From positions 8,151,111 to 8,215,110 of the forward strand of contig NC_091172.1 of NCBI RefSeq assembly GCF_040958095.1: DNA of 64,000 nt, written 5' to 3'. Shown one piece after another: positions 1 to 13,182 of the stretch. Source of the stretch: Procambarus clarkii (Eukaryota > Arthropoda > Malacostraca > Decapoda > Cambaridae). Positions within the stretch are counted from its first letter, which is position 1. The number at the start of each line of letters is the position of its first letter. The notes under the pieces were generated by a model, which made no database searches, had not been told where the DNA came from, and saw nothing but the letters and a program-made list of their open reading frames with translations. The translations under genes were made by a program, and so were the position numbers.

Positions 1-1960
1 CTGCCCCACACCATGACACTGCCCCACACCATGACACTGCCCCACCCCATGACACTGCCCTACCCCATGACACTGCCTCACCTCATGACACTGCCTCACC
101 CCATGACACTGCCCCACCCCATGACACTGCCTCACCCCATGACACTGCCCCGCCTCATGACACTGCCCCACCCCCATGAAACTGCCCCACCTCATGACAC
201 TGCCCCACCCCTTGACACTGCCCCACCTCATGACACTGCCCCACCCCTTGACACTGCCCCACCCCATGACACTGCCCCATCCCATGACACTGTCCCACCC
301 CATGACACTGCCCCACCTCATGACACTGCCCCACCCAATGACACTGCCTCACCCCATGACACTGTCTCACCCCATGACACTGCCCCATCCCATGACACTG
401 TCCCACCCCATGACACTGCCCCACCTCATGACACTGCCCCACCCCTTGACACTGCCCCATCCCATGACACTGCCCCACCCCATGACACTGCCTCACCCCA
501 TGACACTGCCCCACCTCATGACACTGCCCCACCCCATGACACTGCCCCACCCCATGACGCTGCCCCACCCCATGACACTGCCCCACCTCATGACACTGTC
601 CCACCCCATGACACTGCCCCACACCATGACACTGCCACACACCATGACACTGCCCCACCCCATGACACAGCCTCACCCCATGACACTGCCCCACCCCATG
701 ACACAGCCTCACCCCATGACACTGCCCTAGTCTCGTGACACTGCCCCACACCATGACACTGCCCCACACCATGACACTGCCCCACCCCATGACACTGCCC
801 TACCCCATGACACTGCCTCACCTCATGACACTGCCTCACCCCATGACACTGCCCCACCCCATGACACTGCCTCACCCCATGACACTGCCCCGCCTCATGA
901 CACTGCCCCACCCCCATGAAACTGCCCCACCTCATGACACTGCCCCACCCCTTGACACTGCCCCACCTCATGACACTGCCCCACCCCTTGACACTGCCCC
1001 ACCCCATGACACTGCCCCATCCCATGACACTGTCCCACCCCATGACACTGCCCCACCTCATGACACTGCCCCACCCAATGACACTGCCTCACCCCATGAC
1101 ACTGTCCCACCCCATGACACTGCCCCACCCCATGACACTGCCCCACCCCATGACACTGCCCTACACAATGATACTGCCCTAGTCTCATGACACTGCCCCA
1201 CCCCATGACACTGTCCCACCTCATGACACTGTCCCACCCCATGACACTGCCCCACCTCATGACACTGCCCCACCCCATGACACTGCCTCACCCCATGACA
1301 CTGTCCCACCCCATGACACTGCACTACCCCATGACACTGCCCCACCCCATGACACTGCCCCACACCATGACACTGCCCTAGTCTCGTGACACTGTCCCAC
1401 ACCATGACACTGCCCCACACCAAGACACTGCCCCACCCCATGACACTGCCTCACCCCATGACACTGTCCCACCCCATGACACTGTCCCACCCCATGACAC
1501 TGCCCCACCCCATGACACTGCCTCACCCCATGACACTGCCCTAGTCTCGTGACACTGCCCCACACCATGACACTGCCCCACACCATGACACTGCCCCACC
1601 TCATGACACTGCCCCACCCCATGACACTGCCTCACCTCATGACACTGCCTCACCCCATGACACTGCCCCACCCCATGACACTGTCCCACCCCATGACACT
1701 GCCCCACACCATGACACTGCCTCACCCCATGACACTGCCCTAGTCTCGTGACACTGCCCCACACCATGACACTGCCTCACCCCATGACACTGCCTCACCC
1801 CATGACACTGCCTCACCCCATGACACTGCCCTAGTCTCGTGACACTGCCCCACACCATGACACTGCCCCACACCATGACACTGCCTCACCCCATGACACT
1901 GCCCTAGTCTCGTGACACTGCCCCACACCATGACACTGCCTCACCCCATGACACTGCCCC
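1..1960. repeat. 18-bp minisatellite with higher-order period
   Basis: About 108 copies of an 18-bp unit of the form CATGACACTGCCCCACCC. Variants of the second half (CCTCAC, CCACAC, CCTAGTCTC) are shuffled along the array. Bases 1 to about 364 recur with no difference I could see at 741 to about 1104, so there is a 740-bp higher-order period made of 39 units of 18 bp and two of 19 bp. Long open frames reading MTLPHP or HDTAPP exist on both strands only because the unit is 18 bp; I do not regard them as genes. The array probably continues to the left of the window. Confidence 0.97.
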
Positions 1961-2467
1961 ACCTTCCTAACCTTCCCGCCTTGCTGCTTCTCACTTAAAA
2001 TCAGATATTGCCATTCAACGAACGCCGAATGACACCTGCAAATTTTTGAGCCGCATTTTCCAGCTCAAAAATGCAGCACGCATTAAAGAACAAATCTCGC
2101 TGGATCATCTTTCCCAGTCAGGAGAAAAACCCAAGAAACGGGGGAGAAAAAATGTTAAATTCCAGCGACGTCTCCAACTCTGGTCGATTCTTGGTTGGAA
2201 ATGCCGCCGGCAGAACACCGGTGAGCAGCTTCATATGGAAATGATTCAGGTTAGGTGTTGTTTATGGCCCAACCAGTTCCCCCCAACTTCGGCATCCGGA
2301 AATGTAAATTGTTGTCTCTGGGAGCCGGCTACATCGTCCTGTTATTTATATGTAGTCGAGGCTGGTTATACACGCAGCCGCCAATTTTATATGTAATTGG
2401 CCTTTTTTCCGGTTGTATTACTCTACTTTTTCTCAGTATTAAATTGTAATGTTTTCTTGGAGAATGA
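1961..2467. other. Unique sequence, no recognised gene
   Basis: Non-repetitive stretch between two tandem arrays. An ATG-started frame of 116 codons (2046-2396, plus strand) has a basic, lysine-rich first half and a cysteine-containing second half. It resembles no family I know and has no signal peptide. Chance openness is the simplest explanation, although an exon cannot be excluded. Confidence 0.4.

Positions 2468-2506
<39 letters not shown>
2468..2506. repeat. (GTT)n microsatellite
   Basis: About 12 uninterrupted GTT/TTG trinucleotides followed by a short TG run. It directly precedes a G-rich minisatellite. Confidence 0.95.
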
Positions 2507-2556
2507 GTGTATGTTTGGGGGGGGGAGGGTTGGGGAGCACAGGGAGGCTGCTGTAT

Positions 2557-2812
2557 TGAGGGACACTGGGCTGAGGGACACTGGGCTGAGGGACAAGGGG
2601 GGCTGAGGGGACAAGGGGGGCTGAGGGGACAAGGGGGGCTGAGGGGACAAGGGGGGCTGAGTGGACAAGGGGGGCTGAGGGGACAAGGGGGGCTGAGCGG
2701 ACAAGGGGGGCTGAGCGGACAAGGGAGGCTGAGGGGACAAGGGGGGCTGAGGGGACAAGGGGGGCTGAGGGGACAAGGGGGGCTGAGGGGACAAGGGGGG
2801 GGGGCTGAAGGA
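2557..2812. repeat. G-rich 18-bp minisatellite
   Basis: About 13 copies of an 18-bp unit GAGGGGACAAGGGGGGCT, with shorter 15-bp first units. The strand is strongly purine-biased, and each unit has a run of four and a run of six G, so G-quadruplex formation is plausible. Frames through it read GLRGQG repeats and are not credible as coding. Confidence 0.95.
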
Positions 2813-3252
2813 CTGATGGGTAGTGTGAGGCAGAGACGGTGGCAGGGACAGAAGGGGGCTGATAGGGATAGGTTGGCTGAGGGGTAAGAGTGGTCTGAGA
2901 GACTGAGGGCTAGAGAAGGGAAGGGGGCTAGTGAGGGAAGAGGGGAGAGTGAGGGGCAGAACAAGAGAGAGAGCACTTAGGAGCTGATGAGGAGTAAGGG
3001 GAAGAGGAGGGAATGGTGAGAGTAGGGTAGAGGGCTGAAGGAGGGGCGAGCAGAGGAGAGGGGCAACGGTGGGGGGCAGAGAATGGGGGCAAAGAAAGGG
3101 GGGCAGAGAAGGGGGGGGGGCTGATAAGGAAATATGGACTGAGGGAACAAGTGCCCCTAAGGGGTAGTTGGGGGCTTAATAGATGTTGGCTGGGGGGGGG
3201 GGGAGAGGGGGCAAGAGACGGATGAAGGATTTTGGGGGTTGGGGTTGGAAGG
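2813..3252. other. Purine-rich stretch without gene
   Basis: Low-complexity G/A-rich DNA with several long G tracts (near 3113 and 3192) and many GAGAGG and GGGGCAGAG motifs. It looks like decayed tandem repeat. No gene or element end is visible before the LTR boundary at 3258. Confidence 0.6.
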
Positions 3253-3257
3253 TAAGG

Positions 3258-4981
3258 TGTGGGAAATTTTTACCCACCATATCTAATAATCATCTAAGAA
3301 ATGTATAATTTCTATATCATATCTATATCATATCAAAATCATATCTAAATCATATCAAAATCATATCTAAATCGTATCAAAATCATATTTGAATCATTAA
3401 AGATTCATTATAGCTTGATCCTGGATGACAATGGCACCATGAACACGTACGCAACAGGGGCCCTTTTGATGCCTACGTGACTTTGTACATGATTTCTCAA
3501 GGATCCAGAAGCTTCTAGAAGGACTTCTTAATTAAAAAACTATTGGAACATTGATTCAACATCCGGTAGGATTAAAAATCGAATCCTTAATAAGATTCAG
3601 TGGTACTTTCAAATACTACTTATAATCTTTAAATCTTATATCTAATTATATTATAATCACATCTTATCTTAATCATAAGTCTAGACTGTAAAAATAATCA
3701 ATCAATATTCATTGAAGGCTACCGTGCTCAGAGAGCATGGTAGGGCGATGGGGGGAGTGAAGCGCCCACCAACGATGCCTCGCGGCACTCCGCGTTTGTT
3801 TACAAATGAGTGAACAAGTGACTGATCCTTAGCGAACATTACCAGCTCAAGGACACCTTATCTAATATTTTTTATCGCCAGTGAATACTCTCTAGAACTG
3901 GGGGAGTACCTGGACAATATCTACAAGGAAAATCCTAGAACATTCACATAAAATAGAGTGTATAGTGGAGATCAGTGACACGGTTTCCTCCACCTTCATT
4001 CATAAACTTTTATCTCGAATCATTCTTCTGCAACTGCAGGATAATCACGTAGCAACGCTACCAGATCATCATACAGCAACGCTGTAGCAAAATATCGTGC
4101 CTAAACTCAACAAGAGAGAGTTAATCAGTCTGGCAAACTTGTCAGACAGGCACCCCGACTGGCAGAGAAGTATATTGAAGGTTATTTGGTGTATGATTGG
4201 CCAATTGTATGCTTGTGTAACTTTAATATCCTATAAATCTGTCTGTTGGTTAAAAAGCGAGGCTAAGCCTCACATTTCAGTAAGTTTATTAAAATTGTAG
4301 TGTAGCTGTGAATCTTATCCAAGCACTGAACCTCATGAGTGTCCATTCTGTCAGAAAAGAATTCAGCCTCAATAAGTAAAAACCTCACAAGTGTCCATAG
4401 TTTTGGAAAAGATTCAGTCAAGCTAACTGTATCATATAAATTGAATATGTCTGCATATATATTTGAATATATAAATTAAGTTATCAATTGCTTGCTTAGT
4501 TATTTTTAAGTTATCATATAAGTTCATTTAATTGAATATAATATCTAGTACTTAGTTAAGTGTTTAGACTACATTTAAGGTCATTTATTATACTTTTACA
4601 ATTTAATTTGTTGTTTATAGTATAAGAATCTATTGGCTGTAAGTTATGGTGCTAGGTTAGACTATGTATGTTTAAATCCCTGATTTAAACAGAGCCAGTG
4701 TTCAGTCATACAACTGAATTTATCAAATCTTATCCTTGTATAAAATACAAGCTGATGTGAGATCCCTGTCTACAGGTGGACTGGAACTTCTATCAACAAG
4801 TCATTCACCCCACCTGTCCCTTACAGCCCACAGTCTGTCATTAGGAAAAGAGGAATTAGGATTTACAACCCTAGCTAGAGATTTTAGTTGAATTAATTTG
4901 CAGACAGTAATTTTTTAATTTAGTTCAGTACAAGTCCCTGGTAGTCTCCTCTTATATCAATCCCAGCAGGTTTTTCCCACA
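3258..4981 (+). repeat. 5' LTR of the BEL/Pao element
   Basis: 1724-bp direct repeat matching 11315-13038 at a constant offset of 8057. Its first 150 bp contain short AT-rich tandem units built from AATCATATCAAAATCATATC. The repeat begins TGTGGGAAA and ends TTCCCACA, so its termini are short inverted repeats. A 67-codon frame inside it (4097-4300) is duplicated exactly in the other LTR and has no recognised function. Confidence 0.95.
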
Positions 4982-4985
4982 TTAA

Positions 4986-5030
4986 TGGTCCTTCGAACCT
5001 AGATAATAAATGGTCCTTTGTACCTAGATA
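4986..5030 (+). other. Possible primer-binding region, tandemly doubled
   Basis: TGGTCCTTCGAACC begins 5 bases after the 5' LTR. It starts with TGG, as a site complementary to a tRNA 3' end should. A very similar segment (TGGTCCTTTGTACC followed by TAGATA) begins 25 bases later. I could not match the site confidently to a particular tRNA, so its role is inferred from position and the leading TGG. Confidence 0.4.
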
Positions 5031-5828
5031 TTTATGATCATTCGTTTACCGAATATTTCAATGCCAAATACATAAGAAACTTCTTGATTTTGCATTGGAA
5101 TAATTCTTACATATTCTAGCCTAACCTAGCTATCAGCCAATATTTATCATAGCTATATATCTAAGTAAACAAATAGTTTGCAGTGGCTTAAGCCACCATA
5201 TCCATTAACTAGTAAGCATTCATAGCATACTAATATTGGTTTGTGTTAAGAAACCACAGTACTTAAGTATATCAGTGTCACAGACACAACTGCATCTTAA
5301 TCATAAAATACCATTATCTACCTCATTGTGGTAACATTACATATATATTTAAGTGTATTATCTAGCATTATCTCTAATCTACTGATTTTCAGAGCTGCTC
5401 ATTACATAATATTCTTTAAAAAAGTGTTATCATCACTGTAAGAGCATCATTACAATCTATCTATAATCAACTATATCATACCCTATTCCAGGTAAAACCA
5501 GTAGACATTCTACTGTATTTTATCTAACAATTATTATGGTAACAGATTTTGTAATAACTTTGCAAAAATAGTGCCATTTACTATTTTTAAAAAATTATTA
5601 CAAGATTTACCAACTTGGTGCATTCGGGTCACAAATCAAATTATTACAGTACTTTTGATAATTGAACACCTGCTACAACCAGATTCCAGGGAGGAAATGA
5701 AGGACGATCTTTGGAATCATTACCTAAGTAGACAGGAAAGCTCATTTATCAAAATACATTAACATCATACATATTTATCAGAAAAAAGAGAAAAATCTTG
5801 GAATCTCCGAAACTCGGAAAAGGTCAAA

Positions 5829-7853
5829 ATGGCTAACAGTGTTCCACCAGCAGCTGAAACAGGAAATAGGAGGACACTTAATGGTCTGCAAAATCACCTA
5901 ACTCAACTGATTGACAAATGTCAAAAGTTGGCTAGACAACCATCTCCTGATTTAATAATTCTGAATACCAGAGTAAAAGCAGCTGTGGATAAGTATGAAC
6001 AAATCAAACGCCATGCAGAGATTTATCTAACAGAAATGGCTAATGCAGATTTAACCCGAAAGGAACTTCAGGAAATTGTCGTTGAAATGACAATGTATGA
6101 AGATAAAATCCAAGATCAACTTGATCCTTTAATCAAACAAATATCTCAAGCAGGAACCCAATCCAATGTGAGCTCATCCACTCAACAGAGCAATGCAACT
6201 ATAACACATATAGCCGCAGAGCTCCCAAAGGTACAATTACCATATTTTGAGGGCAAGGATGAAGACGATTGGGATACCTTCTGGAGACACTTTGATTCTA
6301 TAATAAACTCCAAGCCCTCTCTCAAAAAGGCGACAAAGTTTCAATATTTGCAAGGCCAGTTACGGGGAGAGGCAAGGCAGGTCATTGCTAATTTGTCATT
6401 AACGGATGATGATTACGACCATGCCTTACAGTTGTTACAAGATAACTACAGTGATAAGGAGACTGCAATTGCACGTCTCTCGTACAAATTATTGGATTTA
6501 CCCTCTCCAAATAAAAGTTATGAGTCACTACAATCATTTCGATTGTCTATAGAATCAATCATCAAAGCCCTCAGTACAAAAGTACCTGTAGGTGATGCAG
6601 AGTGGCTTATAAAGTTAATCATTCAAAGGAAACTCCCAAATGAGGTCATAGACAGCCTATGCACTCATTATAACACCAACATCTTATCACAAAGCCAAAT
6701 CATTGATGGACTTCGAGCTTACGTACAAAGATTACGAAGCCGAGGAAAACTTAGATCTCAAGAAAAAATCCCCAAAAGTGAATCCACGGACAAAAGCAAA
6801 AATGTCCAGAATGGCAGTCAAAAATCAAGACAACAAAACTCCTCTTCTGCAAAGTGGAAACAGAATAATGTTGGCTCTTATGCTATATCTCCCACAGTTA
6901 ACAGAACTGTAGGAAACCAAGCTCCTAAGACAGATAAGACAAAAGGAGCTACAACTGCCCCAAAATGTTTATTCTGTCAAGAAGCACATACCATTTATCA
7001 ATGCACAGTATATGTAGGCCGTGCCAGTCGAATCGATCGACTGAAATCTCTGAACAGGTGCATCCGTTGTCTACGGAAGCACGATACAAGTGAGTGTATC
7101 ACTCAATTGCAGAACTGCCAATATTGTCATAAAAGTGTACATCACACAGCACTCTGTGGTGATATTAACACTCAATCCAGATCACAGACTTCCAATAATC
7201 AACCTGCATCTCAGGCAAAGCCCAAAGATGATAATACCACAACAGCCGTACAATTCTGTACAGTAATGAGCAATGTCAACGACTTGGATACAGAAATTGT
7301 TACAACAGCCATATTGCCTACTGCACAGCTAGAACTATGCAATCAAGGAATTTGTATTCCAACTAGAGGCTTTTTTGATCAAGGGTCACAGAAAACCTTT
7401 ATCAGTAAAAAGATGGCAGAAGATTTACAACTTAAATCTTCAAAGCAAGTATCTACATCCATATCAGGGTTTTTTACTAATTCTGGTCGTAGAACCTTTC
7501 CAGTAGTAAAACTCAATGTCTGTCTAGGTACATCCCAAAGGACAGTAGAAGCCATAGTAGTTGATAAAATTCCTACTGAAATGGAAGTGACTGGTCTGAC
7601 AGCCACAATTAAATTCCTAAAAGAAAAAGGAATCCAATTAGCAGATCCTCTACTTGATTCTGACTACATAGGGGATATCGGAATCCTGATTGGAGCTGAC
7701 TACTATCATCGATTCATTCTGGGATCAGAAGAATCTATGGGTATGAATATACTCAAATCAGCAGGAGGCATATTGATGACAGGACCTATACTAGATCTTG
7801 AACCTTCAACTCCTGAAAAATCACATCATACAGAAACTGTAATAGTGGCATGA
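5829..7853 (+). other. BEL/Pao gag and protease region (fossil)
   Basis: This part has a charged helical N-terminal segment, a central capsid-like region of the DUF1759 type (residues about 130-290), and a cysteine/histidine-rich nucleic-acid-binding section near residues 380-440. An aspartic-protease-like domain follows, beginning around a DQGS motif near residue 515 (DUF1758/A17-like). In the living family this product would form particles and mature the polyprotein. It lies just before the polymerase region on the same strand, after an AT-rich leader of about 850 bp. Family assignment is from motif style, not a search. Confidence 0.85.
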
Positions 7854-7889
7854 CTAGGCAAAGAACAGTCACCACTTAAAATCCCCCAC

Positions 7890-10800
7890 ATGATTGATGA
7901 TGGATTAGAATCTGTACCTCAATTGTGGGAACTTGATGCCATAGGAATAATTCCTGAACAACCAAGTCCTGATGATGTCTGTGCATACAATCAGTACTTA
8001 GAAACTGTACAGTACCATGATGGACAGTACTGGGTAAGGCTACCATGGAAAATCAACCATAAAACCTTACCTACCAATTATCACATGGCTTATAGTCAAT
8101 TTAAATCTCAACTAGCAAAGTTAAGAAAAAGGCCTGAGCATTTAAAACTCTATCATGAGATTATTGCTCAACAATTAAAGAATAAATTCATCGAAGTCGT
8201 GAAACATGACAATACGCAAACAGGCCATTTTTTACCTCACATGGCTGTAATGAGAGAATCAAAAACAACTCCTTTACGGATAGTTTTTAATTGTAGCTCT
8301 AAATCTGGACCCCAAGGAACCAGTCTAAATGATTGTTTGCAAACAGGTCCAAGTCTAACTCAGAAATTGTATGACATACTGTTGAAGTTTAGACTTAACA
8401 AATATGCGTATTCAGCAGATATAAGTAAGGCCTTTCTCAGAGTTGGCTTACAGGAAGAAGATAGAGACTTCACTAAGTTTCTATGGGTAGAGAACCCAGA
8501 AGATGTCAATAGTCCAGTAGTGACTTTCAGATTCTCATCAGTTCTTTTTGGCGCGACAAGCAGTCCATTTCTGTTGCAAGCAACTCTAGATACTCATCTG
8601 AAGAAATCATCAAGTCCCTGTAAGACTGAAATCAGTCAAAATCTATATGTAGATAATTTTCAAGGGACAGTTAACAGTACTACTGAACTGTTACAGTTAT
8701 ATCAAGAGGCCAACAAGGAGCTACAAGGTGCCAACATGCCACTACAATCTTGGGCCTCTAATAATGCAACATTGAATAATCAAATAGCAAGAGATTACCC
8801 TGAATATCACGTACCAGAATCACAAAAGGTGTTAGGTATGGATTGGGATTTAATCTCGGACACAATATCGATCAAATCTGTGCCAGTAAATTACAACATC
8901 ACTACAAAAAGGGATTTGCTTTCACAAGTTAGCAAAGTATTCGACCCACTTGGTCTACTAAATCCTTTGACTATCAAGTGGCGTTTATTGGTGCAACAAG
9001 CATGGAAAGCTAAGGTTGGTTGGGATGATCCACTACCAATCCAGTTACAAAAAGCTTGGATGGAAGTGGCTCAAGAACAAACTTTAGTTGAAAAGATAAT
9101 CTTTCCGAGACACATAGTCGAGGAAAATGAAGAAGTATCACTACATGTATTCGCAGACTCGTCAGCCAAAGCTTTTGGAGCTTGTGCTTACTTAGTGACT
9201 TCTAATCAATCATATCTTATCACCTCTAAGGCCAGAGTCGCTCCATTAAAAAAGAGGACTTTGCCTCAGATGGAACTAACAGCACTGCTAACTGGTACAC
9301 GCTTAGCTGTGCATATCAAACAAGTCTTGTCTACCATGAACATCAAGGATGTCATCATATGGTCTGACAATGAAGCTGTCTTACAATGGGTACGAAACGA
9401 CAACTGTCCAACTCCATATGTAAAAAATCGCGTCTCGGAAATTAAAGAAATTTCCGCAGGCTTTCAATTGTTGCATGTACCAACAAAGGATAATCCAGCT
9501 GATCTCTTATCAAGAGGTATGACATTTAAACAGTTTGCAAAGGCAGATATTTGGTTTCATGGGCCTCGATGGTTAGTGAATGGTAGTTGGCCTGAACAAA
9601 AGCCACACGTCATTACGACACAAACCATAACTACCACCAGGCAGCAAGCTCAAATATCAGTCTTGGATTGTACTCGTTACTCCTCGCTCATCAAATTAAT
9701 CAATGTAACACAGAACGTGTTTCATTATCTCAGGAAAAAAGGTATAAAATACACTTTTCCAGATGCACTTATCTATTGGGTAAGACAAGCCCAGAGAGAA
9801 ACTTATGGGAATAACTATGAAAATCTTCCGCATAAGTTAAAACACAATCTCGGTCTGTGGATAGACCAAGAAAAACACAACATTCTGCGTTGTGGAGGGA
9901 GACTTAAACACGCAGATATCAATCTAGATACCGTGCATCCATGGCTTTTACCAAAAAATCATTGGATCACAAGGTTGATTGTGTTACATACACATCAACA
10001 AATCATCAAACATGGAGGAGTGTTAGACACACTCACACAAATCAGACAGCAGTACTGGATTCCTCAGGGAAGACAGTCAAATCAATCTTGAAGAATTGCA
10101 TGATATGCCGAAGGTACGATGCAAGAACTTGCTCTTATCCAGGGCCACCACCCCTGCCAAAGGAACGAGTGGTCCATCTACAACCTTTCGAAACGACAGG
10201 AGTAGATTATACAGGAGCAATATATCTAACAGGGACTGCAGATAAGCAACCTATCAAGGCATACATCTGTCTGTTCACCTGTGCTACCACCAGGGCAGTA
10301 CATCTAGAGGTAACACCCGATATGACTGCTCAATCATTTATTCAAGCTTTCCGCAGATTCGCAGCACGCCGATCATGCCCTAAGCTGATGATTTCAGATA
10401 ACGGAGCAAACTTGGTAGCTGGAGAAGCATGTCTACGGGAAATCTGTTCCCATCCTGCAGTTACTTCCACACTGGAACAGCGTCATTGCAGATGGAAATT
10501 TATCCCTCCGAGAGCCCCATGGCACGGAGGATTTTATGAACGGTTAATAGGAACTGTAAAAAGATCCTTGAGAAAATCTCTACCCCGTCAGAAAATCAAT
10601 CTTCAAGAACTCCAGACAGTAATCACGGAAATAGAATCAAGGGTGAATAACCGGCCGTTGACTTACTTGTCTGAGGATCCTACTCAACATGAGCCATTAA
10701 GTCCTGCCCACCTAATGTATGGAAGACTTCTGTCTCCAGTACCATCTCTAGTGGATGATGAGATCAGAGATCCCTCATATGTGGGTCAGAGCGAGTTGGT

Positions 10801-11248
10801 TCAGGGGTATAAGCATCTGTCCAGCATAATCCAAAAATGGAATGATGTTTGGACAAAAGAATATCTTACATCTCTACGAGAACATCACTATGGGGCCAAT
10901 GTCCCACATAATATATCTAATCTCCAATCTGGCGATATTGTCTTGGTAGACAGTGATGGCCCTAGGGCTGACTGGCCATTAGGTAAAGTTGTCTCAGTCC
11001 ATCCAGATAGTCAGGGGATTTTGAGAATAGTCAAAATCCTGTCTAAAGGAACAACTTCCCTGAAGACATTGGACAAACTCATCCACATGGAATCAGTGAG
11101 CCAGCTGCAGTTAGATCCTGAGAGACCTCAAGACACTCTAACTCCACAAGACCCACAGACTCCTAACAGACACAATCGTCCACAACGGACAGCAGCACAA
11201 AAGTGCAAGCAAAATTTGCACTTGTATTATCAATCCAATGGAGAGTAA
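7890..11248 (+). other. BEL/Pao reverse transcriptase, RNase H and integrase region (fossil)
   Basis: Polymerase part of the element. A BEL-type reverse transcriptase palm with ADISKAFLRV is followed by a thumb and a tail recalling the Pao-type A17 arrangement. An RNase H-like segment contains VFADSSAKAFGA and WSDNEAVLQWV. An integrase with a zinc-binding front section and a core (GVDYTGAIYL, SDNGANLV, WHGGFYERLIG) comes next, then a C-terminal DUF5641-like domain with LVDSDGPRADWPLGKV. The 3' LTR follows after about 65 bp. The reading is interrupted about once in this part. The order RT, RNase H, integrase matches BEL/Pao and Gypsy; the protein style favours BEL/Pao. Confidence 0.88.
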
Positions 11249-11314
11249 ATAAATACATATGGTTACTATTGTCCTAAGTATTGGACTCTGTGCCAGTTCT
11301 CTCCCTCTGGAAGA

Positions 11315-13038
11315 TGTGGGAAATTTTTACCCACCATATCTAATAATCATCTAAGAAATGTATAATTTCTATATCATATCTATATCATATCAAAATCATA
11401 TCTAAATCATATCAAAATCATATCTAAATCGTATCAAAATCATATTTGAATCATTAAAGATTCATTATAGCTTGATCCTGGATGACAATGGCACCATGAA
11501 CACGTACGCAACAGGGGCCCTTTTGATGCCTACGTGACTTTGTACATGATTTCTCAAGGATCCAGAAGCTTCTAGAAGGACTTCTTAATTAAAAAACTAT
11601 TGGAACATTGATTCAACATCCGGTAGGATTAAAAATCGAATCCTTAATAAGATTCAGTGGTACTTTCAAATACTACTTATAATCTTTAAATCTTATATCT
11701 AATTATATTATAATCACATCTTATCTTAATCATAAGTCTAGACTGTAAAAATAATCAATCAATATTCATTGAAGGCTACCGTGCTCAGAGAGCATGGTAG
11801 GGCGATGGGGGGAGTGAAGCGCCCACCAACGATGCCTCGCGGCACTCCGCGTTTGTTTACAAATGAGTGAACAAGTGACTGATCCTTAGCGAACATTACC
11901 AGCTCAAGGACACCTTATCTAATATTTTTTATCGCCAGTGAATACTCTCTAGAACTGGGGGAGTACCTGGACAATATCTACAAGGAAAATCCTAGAACAT
12001 TCACATAAAATAGAGTGTATAGTGGAGATCAGTGACACGGTTTCCTCCACCTTCATTCATAAACTTTTATCTCGAATCATTCTTCTGCAACTGCAGGATA
12101 ATCACGTAGCAACGCTACCAGATCATCATACAGCAACGCTGTAGCAAAATATCGTGCCTAAACTCAACAAGAGAGAGTTAATCAGTCTGGCAAACTTGTC
12201 AGACAGGCACCCCGACTGGCAGAGAAGTATATTGAAGGTTATTTGGTGTATGATTGGCCAATTGTATGCTTGTGTAACTTTAATATCCTATAAATCTGTC
12301 TGTTGGTTAAAAAGCGAGGCTAAGCCTCACATTTCAGTAAGTTTATTAAAATTGTAGTGTAGCTGTGAATCTTATCCAAGCACTGAACCTCATGAGTGTC
12401 CATTCTGTCAGAAAAGAATTCAGCCTCAATAAGTAAAAACCTCACAAGTGTCCATAGTTTTGGAAAAGATTCAGTCAAGCTAACTGTATCATATAAATTG
12501 AATATGTCTGCATATATATTTGAATATATAAATTAAGTTATCAATTGCTTGCTTAGTTATTTTTAAGTTATCATATAAGTTCATTTAATTGAATATAATA
12601 TCTAGTACTTAGTTAAGTGTTTAGACTACATTTAAGGTCATTTATTATACTTTTACAATTTAATTTGTTGTTTATAGTATAAGAATCTATTGGCTGTAAG
12701 TTATGGTGCTAGGTTAGACTATGTATGTTTAAATCCCTGATTTAAACAGAGCCAGTGTTCAGTCATACAACTGAATTTATCAAATCTTATCCTTGTATAA
12801 AATACAAGCTGATGTGAGATCCCTGTCTACAGGTGGACTGGAACTTCTATCAACAAGTCATTCACCCCACCTGTCCCTTACAGCCCACAGTCTGTCATTA
12901 GGAAAAGAGGAATTAGGATTTACAACCCTAGCTAGAGATTTTAGTTGAATTAATTTGCAGACAGTAATTTTTTAATTTAGTTCAGTACAAGTCCCTGGTA
13001 GTCTCCTCTTATATCAATCCCAGCAGGTTTTTCCCACA
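11315..13038 (+). repeat. 3' LTR of the BEL/Pao element
   Basis: 1724-bp direct copy of the 5' LTR. It ends CCCACA and is followed at once by TAAGG, which repeats the five bases before the 5' LTR. Equal length and apparent identity to its partner indicate recent insertion. Confidence 0.95.
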
Positions 13039-13044
13039 TAAGGA

Positions 13045-13182
13045 ACTGAGGTGCAGTGAGAGGCAGGGAACGGGGGGGAGTGGAGAGTGAGAGGCAGGGA
13101 ACGGGGGGGGGGAGTGGAGAGTGAGAGGCAGGTGGGAGTGGACAGTGAGAGGCAGTGGGGGGGGGGGGGAGTGGAGAGTGTG
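13045..13182. repeat. G-rich short tandem repeat
   Basis: Three to five imperfect copies of a roughly 30-bp unit containing GTGAGAGGCAGGGAACGGGG and GGAGTGGA, with G runs of seven to thirteen. It lies just outside the 3' LTR and resembles the purine-rich DNA to the left of the element, so the LTR element probably inserted into a purine-rich tract. Confidence 0.75.

Larger units (their letters stand above)
3258..13038 (+). mobile_element. BEL/Pao LTR retrotransposon, near whole
   Basis: A 9781-bp element bounded by two direct LTRs that start TGTGGG and end CCCACA. The 5-bp sequence TAAGG lies immediately outside both ends (3253-3257 and 13039-13043), a clean target duplication. The internal region encodes, in order, a gag-like region with cysteine/histidine knuckles, an aspartic-protease-like region, reverse transcriptase, RNase H and integrase with a C-terminal tail; this order and the protein style are typical of BEL/Pao. 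Both LTRs are 1724 bp and I saw no difference between them where compared, so the insertion is recent. The coding part is nearly whole, with about two interruptions. Treated as a fossil copy. Confidence 0.93.

Noticed and set aside
13-1190. Long MTLPHP / HDTAPP open frames on both strands
   Set aside because: Direct translations of the 18-bp minisatellite; several frames are open at once.
2046-2396. 116-codon frame as a host gene
   Set aside because: No recognisable domain, no splice or promoter context that I can judge, and a second overlapping frame is also open; kept only as an unrecognised stretch.
4097-12357. 67-codon frame in each LTR (4097-4300 and 12154-12357)
   Set aside because: Exact duplicate because the LTRs are identical; no domain and no reason to think it is translated.
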